DNA of 64,000 nucleotides, taken from contig JASFPT010000001.1 in the NCBI GenBank assembly GCA_050115795.1, forward strand, positions 15,845 to 79,844, in the 5' to 3' direction. A program made the position numbers and the translations under genes. The number at the start of each line of letters is the position of its first letter. Position 1 is the first letter of the stretch. Under the pieces are notes generated by a model. It did no database searches and was not told the origin of the DNA. It saw only the letters and a program-made list of their open reading frames with translations. Positions 25,279-34,353 of this stretch are shown one piece after another. Source of the DNA: JAIPEL01 sp050115795. Lineage in GTDB: Bacteria; Desulfobacterota; Desulfobacteria; Desulfobacterales; CAFBRK01.

Positions 25279-26367
25279 CTATGCGGCCTGGGCGGCGGCG
25301 GCCTGGTGGAACTCCAGAACCAGCGAGTTCATCAGTTCCTTGACGGACTCAATTTTTCGAACACGGTATGCATTTTGGCCGGCGAAGGCAAAACCGTTTT
25401 TGAATCGTCCCTTGCGCGCGTTGGCCAGGGCCAGGGCAATGCAATAGGGGCTATTTTTCGGATCGCAGGTCTTGATGCAATGAAAGGGGCAGGCAAACGG
25501 CTTTTTGTGCCCCTGTTTGATTTCTTCGACAAAACCGTTTCGGATCACCCGGCCCGGCATGCCCACCGGACTTTCGATGATCATGAGATCCTCCTTTTGC
25601 ACCTGGAGGTAGAGCTGCTTGAAGGCCTCATCTGCATCGCACTCGTGGGTGGCGACAAACCGGGTCCCGAGCTGCACGCCGGCCGCACCAAGCTCCAGAA
25701 ACCGGTACATGTCGATCCCGGAAAAGATGCCGCCTGCAGCAATCACGGGGATCGGAAGCTGATCTCTGGTTGGAAACTCCCGAACCGCTTCGATGACATC
25801 AATCACCAGGGATTCCAAGCAGAAGGCGGGATCGTCGATCTGGGCTCTGGTAAAACCGAGATGACCGCCGGCCTTGGGCCCTTCGACAACGATCGCAGCG
25901 GGCAAGACATCGAACCGTTTTTTCCACTTTTGACAGATGATCCGGGCTGCCCTTCCAGAAGAGACGATGGGGACGAGTTCCGTCCGGGCCCCTTGGGGCA
26001 GCAAGCCGGGTAGACTCAGCGGAAGGCCGGCGCCGACAAAGAGAACGTCCGCCCCTTCGGCGACCGAGGTGCGGACCATGTCCTCGAAATTGGTCAGGGC
26101 GACCATGATGTTGACGCCGATGATCCCGTCGGTTTTTTGTTTCGCCTTGCGCAGCTCCTGTTCCAGCACCCGGATGTTGGCCGCCCTGCTGTTTTTGGCA
26201 ACATCCGGCTCCTGGATGCCCGGCATTGCTGCGGAAATCACACCGACACCTCCCTGTTCGGCCACGGCAGAGGCCAAGCCGGACATGGAGATTCCCACCC
26301 CCATCCCTCCCTGGACGATGGGCAGACGGCTGACCTTGTCACCGATTCTCAACGGCGGAAGCTGCAT
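25279..26367 (-). CDS. Nitronate monooxygenase / NPD-family flavoprotein
   Basis: A 362-residue FMN barrel of the 2-nitropropane dioxygenase family: LPIVQGGMGVGISMSGLASA at the N-terminus, VEGPKAGGHLGF, PVIAAGGIFSG and GAAGVQLGTRFVATHECDAD. A C-terminal cysteine group (CPFHCIKTCDPKNSPYC) is unusual for true nitronate monooxygenases and may hold a metal or Fe-S centre. In anaerobes such proteins may be reductases of the FabK type rather than oxygenases. The ATG at 26367 follows AGGGGGT. First gene of the unit with the acyltransferase, so a lipid-related role is possible. Confidence 0.85.
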   Translation of the reverse strand: MQLPPLRIGDKVSRLPIVQGGMGVGISMSGLASAVAEQGGVGVISAAMPGIQEPDVAKNSRAANIRVLEQELRKAKQKTDGIIGVNIMVALTNFEDMVRTSVAEGADVLFVGAGLPLSLPGLLPQGARTELVPIVSSGRAARIICQKWKKRFDVLPAAIVVEGPKAGGHLGFTRAQIDDPAFCLESLVIDVIEAVREFPTRDQLPIPVIAAGGIFSGIDMYRFLELGAAGVQLGTRFVATHECDADEAFKQLYLQVQKEDLMIIESPVGMPGRVIRNGFVEEIKQGHKKPFACPFHCIKTCDPKNSPYCIALALANARKGRFKNGFAFAGQNAYRVRKIESVKELMNSLVLEFHQAAAAQAA

Positions 26368-26628
26368 TGCACCCCCTTGGTTTCGGGTATACCGGCGGCC
26401 GGTTTGAACGCACCCTGGAACGTTGAAGAGCGGAGTCGGCGCTTTGCTCGCGATATCGGTCGAAGGGCCAAAATCCTTATGGCTTCGGCCCGCTGTCGCC
26501 AATGCGGTCCGCATCCGGGGTTCCGTTCTTCCAGGATACCTTCATGCCCCGGTTCCAGGGTATCTGTAAAAAAGAGTGGCAAAAATCTCAAGGATTTGGG
26601 CGGGTAAAAGACGGTTATTACAAAAGTA

Positions 26629-27363
26629 TTACAAAACAGGGGGTTCGGGGGGTGGTCCCGGATCGAAAATGTATCCGACGGATCGGACCGTTTTGAAAAA
26701 CCGGGGCGCTTTGGGATCCTCTTCGAAGTATTTTCGGAAGCGAACAATGAATCCGTCGAGGGTCCTGGTAGAGACCTTGCGGGTATATCCCCAGACGATT
26801 TCGAGGATTCGATCCCGGGACAGAGGTCTTCCGGGGTTGGCTGCAAAGAGCTTCAGGAGTTTGGCTTCGGTGTCTGTAAGGGTGATTTCGCCCCCGCGGC
26901 AGCGGGCGATGCCGGTCGTAAAATCGATGGTGTTGGCGCCGAAGGCGTATCGAACCTTTCCCGGAGGGGCGGCATAGAGGTGCTCCCGGCTCCATTCTGC
27001 GCGTTTGATCAGCCGATCGATCCGTAGCAGGAGTTCCTCCAGGTTGAACGGTTTGGAAAGGTAGTCGTCCACCCCGTAGGACAATCCCTTGATCTTGTCG
27101 TCGGATGCGCTCTTTGCCGACAATACCAGAATCGGGAGCCGCTCATCCTTGAGTCGGATCGTCTGGAGAACCGATAGGCCGTCGAATCCAGGAAGCATGA
27201 TATCCAGGATAATCAAATCCGGGGACATCGTCTCCCACTCGCGCACGCCGGAGGGCCCGTCCACAGCAATGGCGGTCTCGTATCCCTGCAGGGTGAGATT
27301 CAGCGCCAACCCCTCGGCGATATGTGCGTCGTCTTCGATGATGAGAATTCGCTTCTTGCCCAC
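26629..27363 (-). CDS. OmpR/PhoB-family response regulator
   Basis: A 244-residue regulator: receiver domain 1-120 (ILIIEDDAHIAEGL, phospho-acceptor in LIILDIMLPG, LVLSAKSA, YLSKPF) and a winged-helix DNA-binding domain about 145-235 (LTDTEAKLLKLFAANPGRPL, TRTLDGFIVRFRKYFE). It lies 13 bases after the histidine kinase gene, its evident cognate sensor. Targets are unknown. Confidence 0.95.
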   Translation of the reverse strand: MGKKRILIIEDDAHIAEGLALNLTLQGYETAIAVDGPSGVREWETMSPDLIILDIMLPGFDGLSVLQTIRLKDERLPILVLSAKSASDDKIKGLSYGVDDYLSKPFNLEELLLRIDRLIKRAEWSREHLYAAPPGKVRYAFGANTIDFTTGIARCRGGEITLTDTEAKLLKLFAANPGRPLSRDRILEIVWGYTRKVSTRTLDGFIVRFRKYFEEDPKAPRFFKTVRSVGYIFDPGPPPEPPVL

Positions 27364-27376
27364 GGGACCACTCCGG

Positions 27377-28327
27377 TTAACCGGCCGGCAGAACGACGGT
27401 AAACACCGATCCCCGGCCCACGCCCGGACTATCGGCAGTCACCCGCCAGCGGTGGATCCTTGCGATGGTCTGGACCAGGTACAGTCCCAGCCCGCTCCCC
27501 TTGGCCGTCATGTTGTCCACCCGACCGATTTGGTAGAATTTTTTGAAAATCTTGCCGACCTCTTTCTTTTCGAATCCGATCCCGTTGTCGGCAAATCGAA
27601 TGCAGCGCCGGGAGCGGTCCTTTTCGAACCGGATGTCCAGATGCGGTGGTTTTGAATCGTTGTACTTGGCGGCGTTGGTTGCCAGGTTCATCAGCAGCAT
27701 TTCGAACATCGACCGATTCACCCGGTAGGAAGGCATCGGTTCGGCCGGCGGATGGATCCGGACCCGGGCACCGGAAAACAGGTGGTCGTTGCTTCGGAAA
27801 AAGGTTTCGGTCGCCTCGACCAGATCCACCTCGGAAAATTCGTCCCGGTAACTTTTGCTTTCGATCTTGGCCAGGTTCATGATCCGATCGATGTTGTCCA
27901 TGAGCCGGGCGACGTCTGCGATCATGAAGCCGAGGTATTTCTGCTGGTCCTGGCGAGGCAGGTCGTGTTTGGCCAGGGTCTCGAGAAACATTTTCAGGGA
28001 GGTGACCGGCGTTTTCAGCTCATGGGTGAAGTTGTTGATGAAATTGTTCTGCAGCCGGTATAGCTGAAGGGTCTTCTGGCCGTAGACGAAAATGCTGAAG
28101 ATGCCCATCAGGATGATTCCCACCAGCAGGGACAGCACGATAATCACAAACCAGGTGCGGGACTCGAGCACCTGGCCCTGATCGAGATTGAAATTTTCGA
28201 TGGCCGCCTGCAGCACGACATTGGCTTCCACATACCAGTGGATGTATAGAAAAAGCGAAACGCCCAGGGCGGCAATGGAAATGATGAAGATCAGGATCGG
28301 GTGAAGGAACCATCGGGGTGGATTCAT
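27377..28327 (-). CDS. Sensor histidine kinase
   Basis: A 316-residue two-helix membrane kinase: transmembrane segments at about 8-28 and 58-82 with a short periplasmic loop, HisKA with the phosphorylated H102 (NNFTHELKTPVTSL), an N box NLATNAAKYND, G1 DNGIGF and G2 GSGLGLYLVQ. There is no HAMP or PAS, so the small periplasmic loop or the membrane itself is the likely sensor. The ATG at 28327 gives the first transmembrane helix; the frame extends further upstream without support. It is paired with the downstream regulator. Confidence 0.92.
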   Translation of the reverse strand: MNPPRWFLHPILIFIISIAALGVSLFLYIHWYVEANVVLQAAIENFNLDQGQVLESRTWFVIIVLSLLVGIILMGIFSIFVYGQKTLQLYRLQNNFINNFTHELKTPVTSLKMFLETLAKHDLPRQDQQKYLGFMIADVARLMDNIDRIMNLAKIESKSYRDEFSEVDLVEATETFFRSNDHLFSGARVRIHPPAEPMPSYRVNRSMFEMLLMNLATNAAKYNDSKPPHLDIRFEKDRSRRCIRFADNGIGFEKKEVGKIFKKFYQIGRVDNMTAKGSGLGLYLVQTIARIHRWRVTADSPGVGRGSVFTVVLPAG

Positions 28328-28628
28328 GGGACCCCCGGTCTGCCGGTAAGGGGTTCGGACCCGCCGCTTCCCTTCACAGGTTCCGGGTCGGGTCCGGGCG
28401 CAAGACCATGTGCCGGAGCTCGCCCGGCGCCACGAGTTCAACCATCCCAGCACCGGCCTGTTGATACGGCAAATTCATGATTTTGTAAATGACCCCCGCC
28501 GAAGCCTCTTGGCTATTGCACTTTTCGCCGGCATGGGTAAGGTGATGGAGGGATGCAAACCGAGCACCCCAAATGGATTTGCGAAAATCCCCATAACCGA
28601 TTCCCTATCATACCAACCGGACGGTGCC
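28328..28628. other. Divergent intergenic region before ilvN
   Basis: Holds a possible ilvN promoter at 28461. I saw no leader peptide rich in Leu/Val/Ile, so classical attenuation of ilvN is not apparent. Confidence 0.45.
28461..28489 (+). promoter_or_regulatory. Putative sigma-70 promoter of ilvN
   Basis: TTGATA (28461-28466), 17-base spacer and TGTAAA (28484-28489). The leader would be about 135 bases. Confidence 0.45.
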
Positions 28629-29117
28629 ATGAAAAGCGGGAAACATGTGGTGACCATGCTTGTGGAAAACGAGCCGGGCGTAACGGCCCGGGTTTCCGGC
28701 CTGTTTGCCAGCCGGAACTACAACATCGAAACCATCTGCGGGGCTCCTACAGCCAATTCGAAAATGTCCCGGATCACGATTACCACCGAGGCCGATCCGG
28801 ACCGAATGGAACAGATTATCAAGCAGCTTCGCCGATTGGTGAACGTGATCAAGGTCCGGGACATGACCGGGGAAAACGCCGTACGGAGGGAAATGGCCCT
28901 GATCTGCGTCCAGGCCCGGAAAAAAGATCGGGAGGAGATTCGAAAGCTCGCCGAGACGTTCCGGGCCAAAATCGTCGACACCGGTGCCAGCCACTTTATT
29001 CTCGAAATCACCGGCCGCTACGATAAAATCAACGCCCTGATCCGGCTTCTGGAGCCCTTTGGCATCAAGAAGCTGACCCGCTCCGGGATTTTGGCCCTGT
29101 ACCGGGAGCCCGAATAA
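28629..29117 (+). CDS. ilvN: Acetolactate synthase small (regulatory) subunit
   Basis: A 162-residue IlvN/IlvH protein: N-terminal ACT domain (VVTMLVENEPGVTARVSGLF, RNYNIETI), then the C-terminal domain (ALICVQARKKDREEIRKLAE, FILEITGRYDKINALI, LEPFGIKKLTRSGILAL). It binds the catalytic subunit IlvB, activates it and confers valine inhibition. No ilvB lies beside it; the downstream neighbour is convergent. Either the catalytic gene is elsewhere or this is an extra copy. The ATG at 28629 fits the family N-terminus although its ribosome site is weak. Confidence 0.93.
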   Translation: MKSGKHVVTMLVENEPGVTARVSGLFASRNYNIETICGAPTANSKMSRITITTEADPDRMEQIIKQLRRLVNVIKVRDMTGENAVRREMALICVQARKKDREEIRKLAETFRAKIVDTGASHFILEITGRYDKINALIRLLEPFGIKKLTRSGILALYREPE

Positions 29118-29200
29118 AACAGCTCCGCAATGTTATGGTGCGCGACAAAGCCGGTGAAAAAACGCCGGCAGCCGGCTGTTGCTTTTCAATCCCGCCGCTT

Positions 29201-29650
29201 TCAGGAGTTGTACGGAATCACCAGCACCGGGCAGGGGCTGTGGTTGATGACGTGCTCGGTGATCGTGCCGGCCACAAAATCCGCGATATTGTCCCTTCCG
29301 TCGGTTGCGATGACGATCAGATCCGCCCCCACCTCTTTTGCCACCTCGGGAATCGTTCTGCTCGGCTTTCCCTCCCGGAGCATATAGTTCAGCGGAACGT
29401 CGTCGGCGTGCAGATCGTGAATCATCTCTTTCATTTTTTCCCGGGCCTGGATCGCCGTTTCCGCAAATTTTTTCTTCATCTTTTCGACACTGACCCGGAG
29501 CATCTCCCGCTCCTCTTTGTTCATGAACTCGGCATGAATGTTAAGCAGCGTGATCTTGGCACCGAACTGGTGGGCGAGCTGTACCGCCTTTTCAAGGGCG
29601 AGAAGCGAACGATCCGCCAAATCCGTGGGACAGAGAATGTGCTGAAACAT
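29201..29650 (-). CDS. Universal stress protein, UspA family
   Basis: A 149-residue single-domain Usp: opening MFQHILCPTDLADRSLLALE, a charged helical middle (KEEREMLRVSVEKMKKKFAE), ADLIVIATDG and the closing SPCPVLVIPY. The ATP-binding G-2X-G-9X-G(S/T) loop is only partly kept (DGRDNIADFVAGTI), so nucleotide binding is uncertain. It converges with ilvN. Confidence 0.9.
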   Translation of the reverse strand: MFQHILCPTDLADRSLLALEKAVQLAHQFGAKITLLNIHAEFMNKEEREMLRVSVEKMKKKFAETAIQAREKMKEMIHDLHADDVPLNYMLREGKPSRTIPEVAKEVGADLIVIATDGRDNIADFVAGTITEHVINHSPCPVLVIPYNS

Positions 29651-29751
29651 GGCTTTCTCCTTTTCCGGTGATCAAACCGTCTGTGCCCTTTCGGCGATCG
29701 GGTGGCCGCCTCTGGAGCGGCTCGGGCATGCTGCGCCACAGGCGGCCGATG

Positions 29752-30591
29752 CTATGCTCCCGCACGCCGATGCTTTTTCATTTCCTCGACGAGCCAAGCC
29801 GGGTCATCGGTCAATATGCCGTCTGTTCCGGCGGTCGACAGTTTCTTCAAAGTGGCCGAATCGTTGCACGTATAGGCAAAGACCTGTTTGCCGAGACCGT
29901 GGGCCCAGTCTACCAGCGACCCCGAAACGGCGCCAACGTGGATGCAAAAAGCGCTCAGCCGCCCGGTGATCGTATCGGGAGCCTTTTTCAACCGTCTCGC
30001 ATCCGCCTTCGAGACATCCAGGACGAGCCGCAGATCCGGGGCCTGCTCCCCGGCATACCGGAGAACGTCCGGATCAAAAGATAAAATCCACAGAGAATCG
30101 TGATGCTGCACAGCTTTCGAATCGGACAGCGCCCTCAGGACGCAGTCCGTCAACCGGGCAGCCCGCCCGGAGCGGCGATCGGCCTTAAACGCCTTGATTT
30201 CGATGAACAACCGGGTGCGGCCGGCAAGCATCGCCATCATTTCGTCGAAGCCGAGAAGCGGCTCTCCGGCAAAGGCCGGGTCGAACCACGATCCGGCATC
30301 GAGCCGCCGGAGTTCTTCCCAGGTCAGATCCGCCACCCGGCGGCGGAGTCCGGCCACTTTTTTCAGCGTGCGGTCATGGTGGATCACCACGGCACCGTCT
30401 GCGCTCATTTGCACATCGAGTTCGACGCCGTCGATCGGGTATGACAATGCACGACGAAAGGCAGCGCCCGTATTCTCCGGCGCCTCGGTCCGCGCTCCCC
30501 GGTGGGCGATGATCCAGGGGCGCCCCGGGCCCGGGTCCACCTGCGGCGGCAAAGCGCCTCGTCCTGGTTTGATGGAAAGTTCGTCGGTCAT
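29752..30591 (-). CDS. Glycerophosphodiester phosphodiesterase
   Basis: A 279-residue GDPD barrel without a signal peptide, so probably cytoplasmic. Catalytic motifs: IIAHRGARTEAPENT, the metal-binding GVELDVQMSADG, VIHHD and later FIEIK; a final GTDGILTDDPAWL is typical. It hydrolyses glycerophosphodiesters to glycerol-3-phosphate and an alcohol. I chose the ATG at 30591; the frame stays open to 30744 through three TGCTGGT heptads, so the true start is uncertain. It follows cfa on the same strand. Confidence 0.88.
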   Translation of the reverse strand: MTDELSIKPGRGALPPQVDPGPGRPWIIAHRGARTEAPENTGAAFRRALSYPIDGVELDVQMSADGAVVIHHDRTLKKVAGLRRRVADLTWEELRRLDAGSWFDPAFAGEPLLGFDEMMAMLAGRTRLFIEIKAFKADRRSGRAARLTDCVLRALSDSKAVQHHDSLWILSFDPDVLRYAGEQAPDLRLVLDVSKADARRLKKAPDTITGRLSAFCIHVGAVSGSLVDWAHGLGKQVFAYTCNDSATLKKLSTAGTDGILTDDPAWLVEEMKKHRRAGA

Positions 30592-30600
30592 CGGACCCGA

Positions 30601-30621
30601 TGCTGGTTGCTGGTTGCTGGT
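30601..30621. repeat. Tandem heptad TGCTGGT x3
   Basis: Three perfect copies of TGCTGGT nine bases upstream of the proposed phosphodiesterase start codon, inside the possible N-terminal extension of that frame. Confidence 0.85.
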
Positions 30622-30762
30622 TGCTTGCCCAAGACCATGCGTTTGTTTGGGGATGAAGTCAAGCCGGGAAGCCCGCCCCAAGGCGGAAGAGCCCCAATCT
30701 CGCACGGGGAGTCCCTTTTCGGGCCCGCGACCGGGGTTTGTCATCGGTTCATCGGCTGCGCC

Positions 30763-31884
30763 TCAGCGGGCCCAGGGGCAGCCGCCGCGCACCCCGTATT
30801 TGGAAAACAGGATCTGCCACAGCTGGAGGCGCCGCGCCCGGAAGCTTCCGGCACAAGAAAGCAGATAATAGGACCACATGCGGAAGAAACGCTCATCGTA
30901 TTGATCGCGAATCTGGTCCCAGGTGCTGCAGAAATTATCGTACCATGCCATCAGGGTCGGATCGTAGTGGGGGCCGAAGCAGTGCCAGTCCTCCAAAACG
31001 AGGTGGTTTTCGGCGGCCTCGGCGATCTGTCGGACCGAAGGGAGCATCGAATTGGGAAAAATGTATTTCGAGATCCAGGGGTCCACGTCTCGGACCGACT
31101 CGGTGCCTCCGATGGTATGGAGCAAAAACAGCCCGTCTTCTGCCAGGCAGCGGTGCACGGCCTCCATAAAGACCGGGTAATTCTCCACGCAGACATGCTC
31201 GAACATGCCGATGGAGAGCACCCGGTCGTAGGTGCCCTCGATGTCACGGTAGTCTTTCAGCTCGATGCGGACCGGCAAATTCCCCGCCTGCTGTCGGGCG
31301 TATTCGACCTGCTCGCGGGAAACCGTCACCCCGACCGCCTCGACCTGAAAATGCTCCGCTGCATACAATACGAAGGCCCCCCACCCGCAGCCGATGTCGA
31401 GCACCCGCATGCCCGGTTTGAGCATGAGTTTCCGGCACGTCAGATCGAGCTTGGCCTCCTGGGCGGTGTCCAGGTTGTCGGCATTCGGCCACCAGGCGCA
31501 AGAGTAATTCATCCGGCGGTCGAGCATGCGACGGAAAAGATCGTTACCGATATCGTAATGATGTGTTCCGACTTCAAAGGCCCGGCCCCGGCTCGACCGG
31601 TTCTTCAGCCTGGCCTTGAAGGCTGCCCACAACAGCGAACTGTTTTTCACCACCTTCTCGTCGAGACGGGCGGCCATGATCCGTTCGAAAAACTGGTCCA
31701 GGGCCTGGCAGTCCCACCAGCCGTCCATGTAACTCTCCCCCAGCGCCAGGGATCCACCGGCCAACACGCGGCGGTAAAAATCGTCGTTGAGCACCTGGAT
31801 GTCGAACGGGCGGTCCCCGTCGATCCGGACACCGGCCATATTCAACAGCGCTTCGACCGGCCCCTTTTCAGCAGGCGGGCTCAT
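30763..31884 (-). CDS. cfa: Cyclopropane-fatty-acyl-phospholipid synthase
   Basis: A 373-residue CFA synthase that methylenates unsaturated acyl chains of membrane lipids using SAM. An N-terminal lipid-binding part (LALGESYMDGWWDCQALDQF) precedes the methyltransferase core: SAM motif LDIGCGWGAFVLYAAE, HYDIGNDLF, SREQVEYARQ, DRVLSIGMFEHV and the conserved YIFPNSMLPS. Length matches E. coli Cfa. The ATG at 31884 follows AAAGGAGG; longer starts upstream are unsupported. Divergent from typA. Confidence 0.95.
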   Translation of the reverse strand: MSPPAEKGPVEALLNMAGVRIDGDRPFDIQVLNDDFYRRVLAGGSLALGESYMDGWWDCQALDQFFERIMAARLDEKVVKNSSLLWAAFKARLKNRSSRGRAFEVGTHHYDIGNDLFRRMLDRRMNYSCAWWPNADNLDTAQEAKLDLTCRKLMLKPGMRVLDIGCGWGAFVLYAAEHFQVEAVGVTVSREQVEYARQQAGNLPVRIELKDYRDIEGTYDRVLSIGMFEHVCVENYPVFMEAVHRCLAEDGLFLLHTIGGTESVRDVDPWISKYIFPNSMLPSVRQIAEAAENHLVLEDWHCFGPHYDPTLMAWYDNFCSTWDQIRDQYDERFFRMWSYYLLSCAGSFRARRLQLWQILFSKYGVRGGCPWAR

Positions 31885-32096
31885 CGGCAGCCTCCTTTCC
31901 AAGGGGGAGTCGAGACGCCCGGCTTGGCTGTCCTGGCAGCGCACAAAAGCCGAACGGGCCTCCCCCGGAAAGGGAGGCTTCAACTGCCCCCGATAACGGT
32001 CAAGAATGTTGCCGGAGGTGAGAATCGAAATCCGAGTCACAAATGCCTTGCACTTTCCATTGCTATCTTACCACGGTCAAATCTTCTGGCAAGGGC

Positions 32097-32124
32097 TTGC
32101 AATCTGCCTGCGAATCGTTATATT
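32097..32124 (+). promoter_or_regulatory. Putative sigma-70 promoter of typA
   Basis: TTGCAA (32097-32102), 16-base spacer and TATATT (32119-32124), a good -10. Confidence 0.5.
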
Positions 32125-32157
32125 CACGCGTTTCGCCAGAAACCCAAGTTTTGAGGA

Positions 32158-32264
32158 ACGAGCACCCCCTGCAGCGACTCGACCGAGCTCGTCGAAGTCA
32201 GCCTCCAGCCATGCCAGGCCGGGATTCTGCGGCAGGAAATTCTATCCATTTTCGATCCGCCCGC
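32158..32264 (+). repeat. Dispersed intergenic repeat, copy C (degenerate)
   Basis: Begins GAGCACCCCCTGCAGC like copies A and B, keeps GCAGGAAAT (32232) and TTTTCGATCCGCCCGC (32249), but lacks the middle block. AAATGCGCTCGCCGG to its right (about 32355) is shared with the right side of copy B. Confidence 0.45.
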
Positions 32265-32424
32265 CAACGCGAGCGCCGCGCTTGGGCGGGATGTTCGCTT
32301 CGCACCGGCAAGTCGCCGCCGCGCCAAAGCCGCCACGACGGGGGCTTGCTGCGGAAATGCGCTCGCCGGGGCGGTTTGAACCAACACCCGTACAACGGGA
32401 ACCGGGCGTCAGGAAACGAGAGCC

Positions 32425-34254
32425 ATGCAAGCAACGGCGGTCAACCCGCAAATTCGAAACATCGCGATCATCTCCCATGTCGATCACGGCAAGACGACCC
32501 TGGTCGACGCCATGTTCCGGCAAAGCGGCCTTTTCCGCGCCGGTCAGCAGGTCGAGGAGCGGGTCATGGACTCGCTGGACCTGGAACGGGAAAGGGGGAT
32601 CACCATCGCCGCCAAAAATTGCTCGGTCCACTGGAAAGACGTGCGGATCAACATCATCGACACCCCGGGCCATGCCGACTTCGGCGGGGAAGTGGAACGG
32701 GCGCTTTCCATGGCTGACGGGGCCATCCTGCTGGTCGACGCCTCCGAAGGCCCCCTTCCCCAGACCCGCTTCGTGCTGAAAAAGGCGCTGGAAGCCGGCC
32801 TGAAAATCATCGTGATCATCAACAAAATCGACCGGACCGACGCCCGACCCGCCAGGGTTCTCGATGAGATCTACGACCTGCTCATCGATCTGGAGGCAGA
32901 CGAGGCCCAGCTCGAGTTTCCGCTGCTGTATGCGGTGGGCCGGGACGGTGTGGCCGGCGGTCGGCCCGAACAGATGGAACCAAACCTGAACCTGCTGTTC
33001 GACACCATCATCGGGGCTGTACCGGCCCCGGCCTACGACCCGGAGGCGCCGTTTCAGATGCTGGTGGCCGACCTGGATTATTCAGATTACCTGGGCCGTC
33101 TGGCCGTGGGAAAGGTTTTCAACGGTTCGGTTCGGTCCCGCGACAGTCTGGTCTGCGTGGACAAGGACGGACGCGCGCGGCCCCTGAAGGTCAGCCGCCT
33201 GCAGATCTACGACGGGATGTCGCTTTGCGAGGTGCAGGAGGTCGAGCCCGGCGATATTGCCGTGCTGGCCGGCATCGATGACGTCAAGATCGGCGACACG
33301 ATCTGCACCCACGAATCGCCCCGTGCCCTTCCCCGAATCCGGGTCGGGGAGCCGACCGTGTCGATGCGATTCACGATCAACGACTCGCCCTTGGGGGGCA
33401 AAGAAGGAAAATACGTCCAGTCGAGCCGAATTCGGGAGCGCCTTTTCAAGGAAACCCTGAAGAACGTGGCGATCCAGGTCATGCCGGGAGACGACCGCGA
33501 CAGCGTCCTGGTCAGCGGACGGGGGGAGTTTCAGCTGGCCATTCTCATCGAGACCATGCGCCGGGAAGGCTTCGAGTTCTGCGTCGGGCGGCCGGAAGTC
33601 ATTTTCCGATGGGAAAACGGCAAAAAGCGGGAACCGATCGAGCGGCTGCTCGTCGACTGCGAGGAGCGGTTTCTCGGTGTGGTCACCGAGAAACTGTCCG
33701 TGCGAAAGGGGAAGATGACAAACCTGGTCAACAACGGCACCGGGCGGGTTCGGATGGAATTTTCCGCACCGTCCCGGGCGCTGATCGGCTACCGCGATGA
33801 ATTTTTGACCGACACCCGCGGAACGGGGATCCTGCACACCGTCTTCGACGGGTATGACGATTTTCGCGGGGACTGCCCCAGCCGTTTCACCGGATCCATC
33901 GTGGCCGACCGCACGGGCAAGGCCGTGGCCTACGCCCTCTACAACCTGGAACCCCGGGGCCGGCTGTTTGTGGTCCCCGGCGACACGGTCTATGAGGGGA
34001 TGATCATCGGAGAACACAACCGGGGGGTGGACATCGATGTCAACCCGTGCAAAGAAAAGAAGCTGAGCAATATGCGCGCCGCCGGCAAGGACGAAAACGT
34101 GGTCCTTTCCCCGGTGCAGGCCCCCACCCTGGAGCAAGCCATCAGCTTCATCCGCGAGGACGAACTGGTTGAGGTGACGCCGCTTTCGATCCGGCTTCGA
34201 AAGGCGATTCTTCCGGCGGCCAGACGCCACAAGTTGAAGAAGACGGCCGCGTGA
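32425..34254 (+). CDS. typA: Translational GTPase TypA/BipA
   Basis: A 609-residue ribosome-binding GTPase. G1 is ISHVDHGKTTLVDAMFRQSG, the switch region RERGITIAAKN, G3 IIDTPGHADFGGEVER and G4 INKIDR. EF-Tu domain 2, two EF-G-like domains (RGEFQLAILIETMRREGFEF) and the BipA-specific C-terminal domain (GRVRMEFSAPSRALIGYRDE) follow. It helps 50S assembly and stress growth. Full family length. It is followed by the PlsB-like gene on the same strand. Confidence 0.97.
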   Translation: MQATAVNPQIRNIAIISHVDHGKTTLVDAMFRQSGLFRAGQQVEERVMDSLDLERERGITIAAKNCSVHWKDVRINIIDTPGHADFGGEVERALSMADGAILLVDASEGPLPQTRFVLKKALEAGLKIIVIINKIDRTDARPARVLDEIYDLLIDLEADEAQLEFPLLYAVGRDGVAGGRPEQMEPNLNLLFDTIIGAVPAPAYDPEAPFQMLVADLDYSDYLGRLAVGKVFNGSVRSRDSLVCVDKDGRARPLKVSRLQIYDGMSLCEVQEVEPGDIAVLAGIDDVKIGDTICTHESPRALPRIRVGEPTVSMRFTINDSPLGGKEGKYVQSSRIRERLFKETLKNVAIQVMPGDDRDSVLVSGRGEFQLAILIETMRREGFEFCVGRPEVIFRWENGKKREPIERLLVDCEERFLGVVTEKLSVRKGKMTNLVNNGTGRVRMEFSAPSRALIGYRDEFLTDTRGTGILHTVFDGYDDFRGDCPSRFTGSIVADRTGKAVAYALYNLEPRGRLFVVPGDTVYEGMIIGEHNRGVDIDVNPCKEKKLSNMRAAGKDENVVLSPVQAPTLEQAISFIREDELVEVTPLSIRLRKAILPAARRHKLKKTAA

Positions 34255-34257
34255 TGA

Positions 34258-34273
34258 GGTTGATTGGTTGAGT
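34258..34273. repeat. Tandem octad GGTTGATT/GGTTGAGT
   Basis: Two 8-base units directly after the typA stop codon, related to the octads at 8685. Just downstream a GGATGGG/CCCATCC hairpin (34286-34312) is enclosed by a GATTGG/CCAATC pair (34262 and 34314). Confidence 0.6.
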
Positions 34274-34353
34274 CGTCTATGGGTCGGATGGGGATATCCA
34301 CGCGGCCCATCCGCCAATCGACCCTTTGACCCATCAAACGCCGGTCCGGTGCC

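Larger units (their letters stand above)
31885..32424. other. Divergent intergenic region cfa-typA
   Basis: 540 bases without a gene. It contains a probable typA promoter (32097) and copy C of the dispersed repeat, giving typA a leader of nearly 300 bases. Confidence 0.55.
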
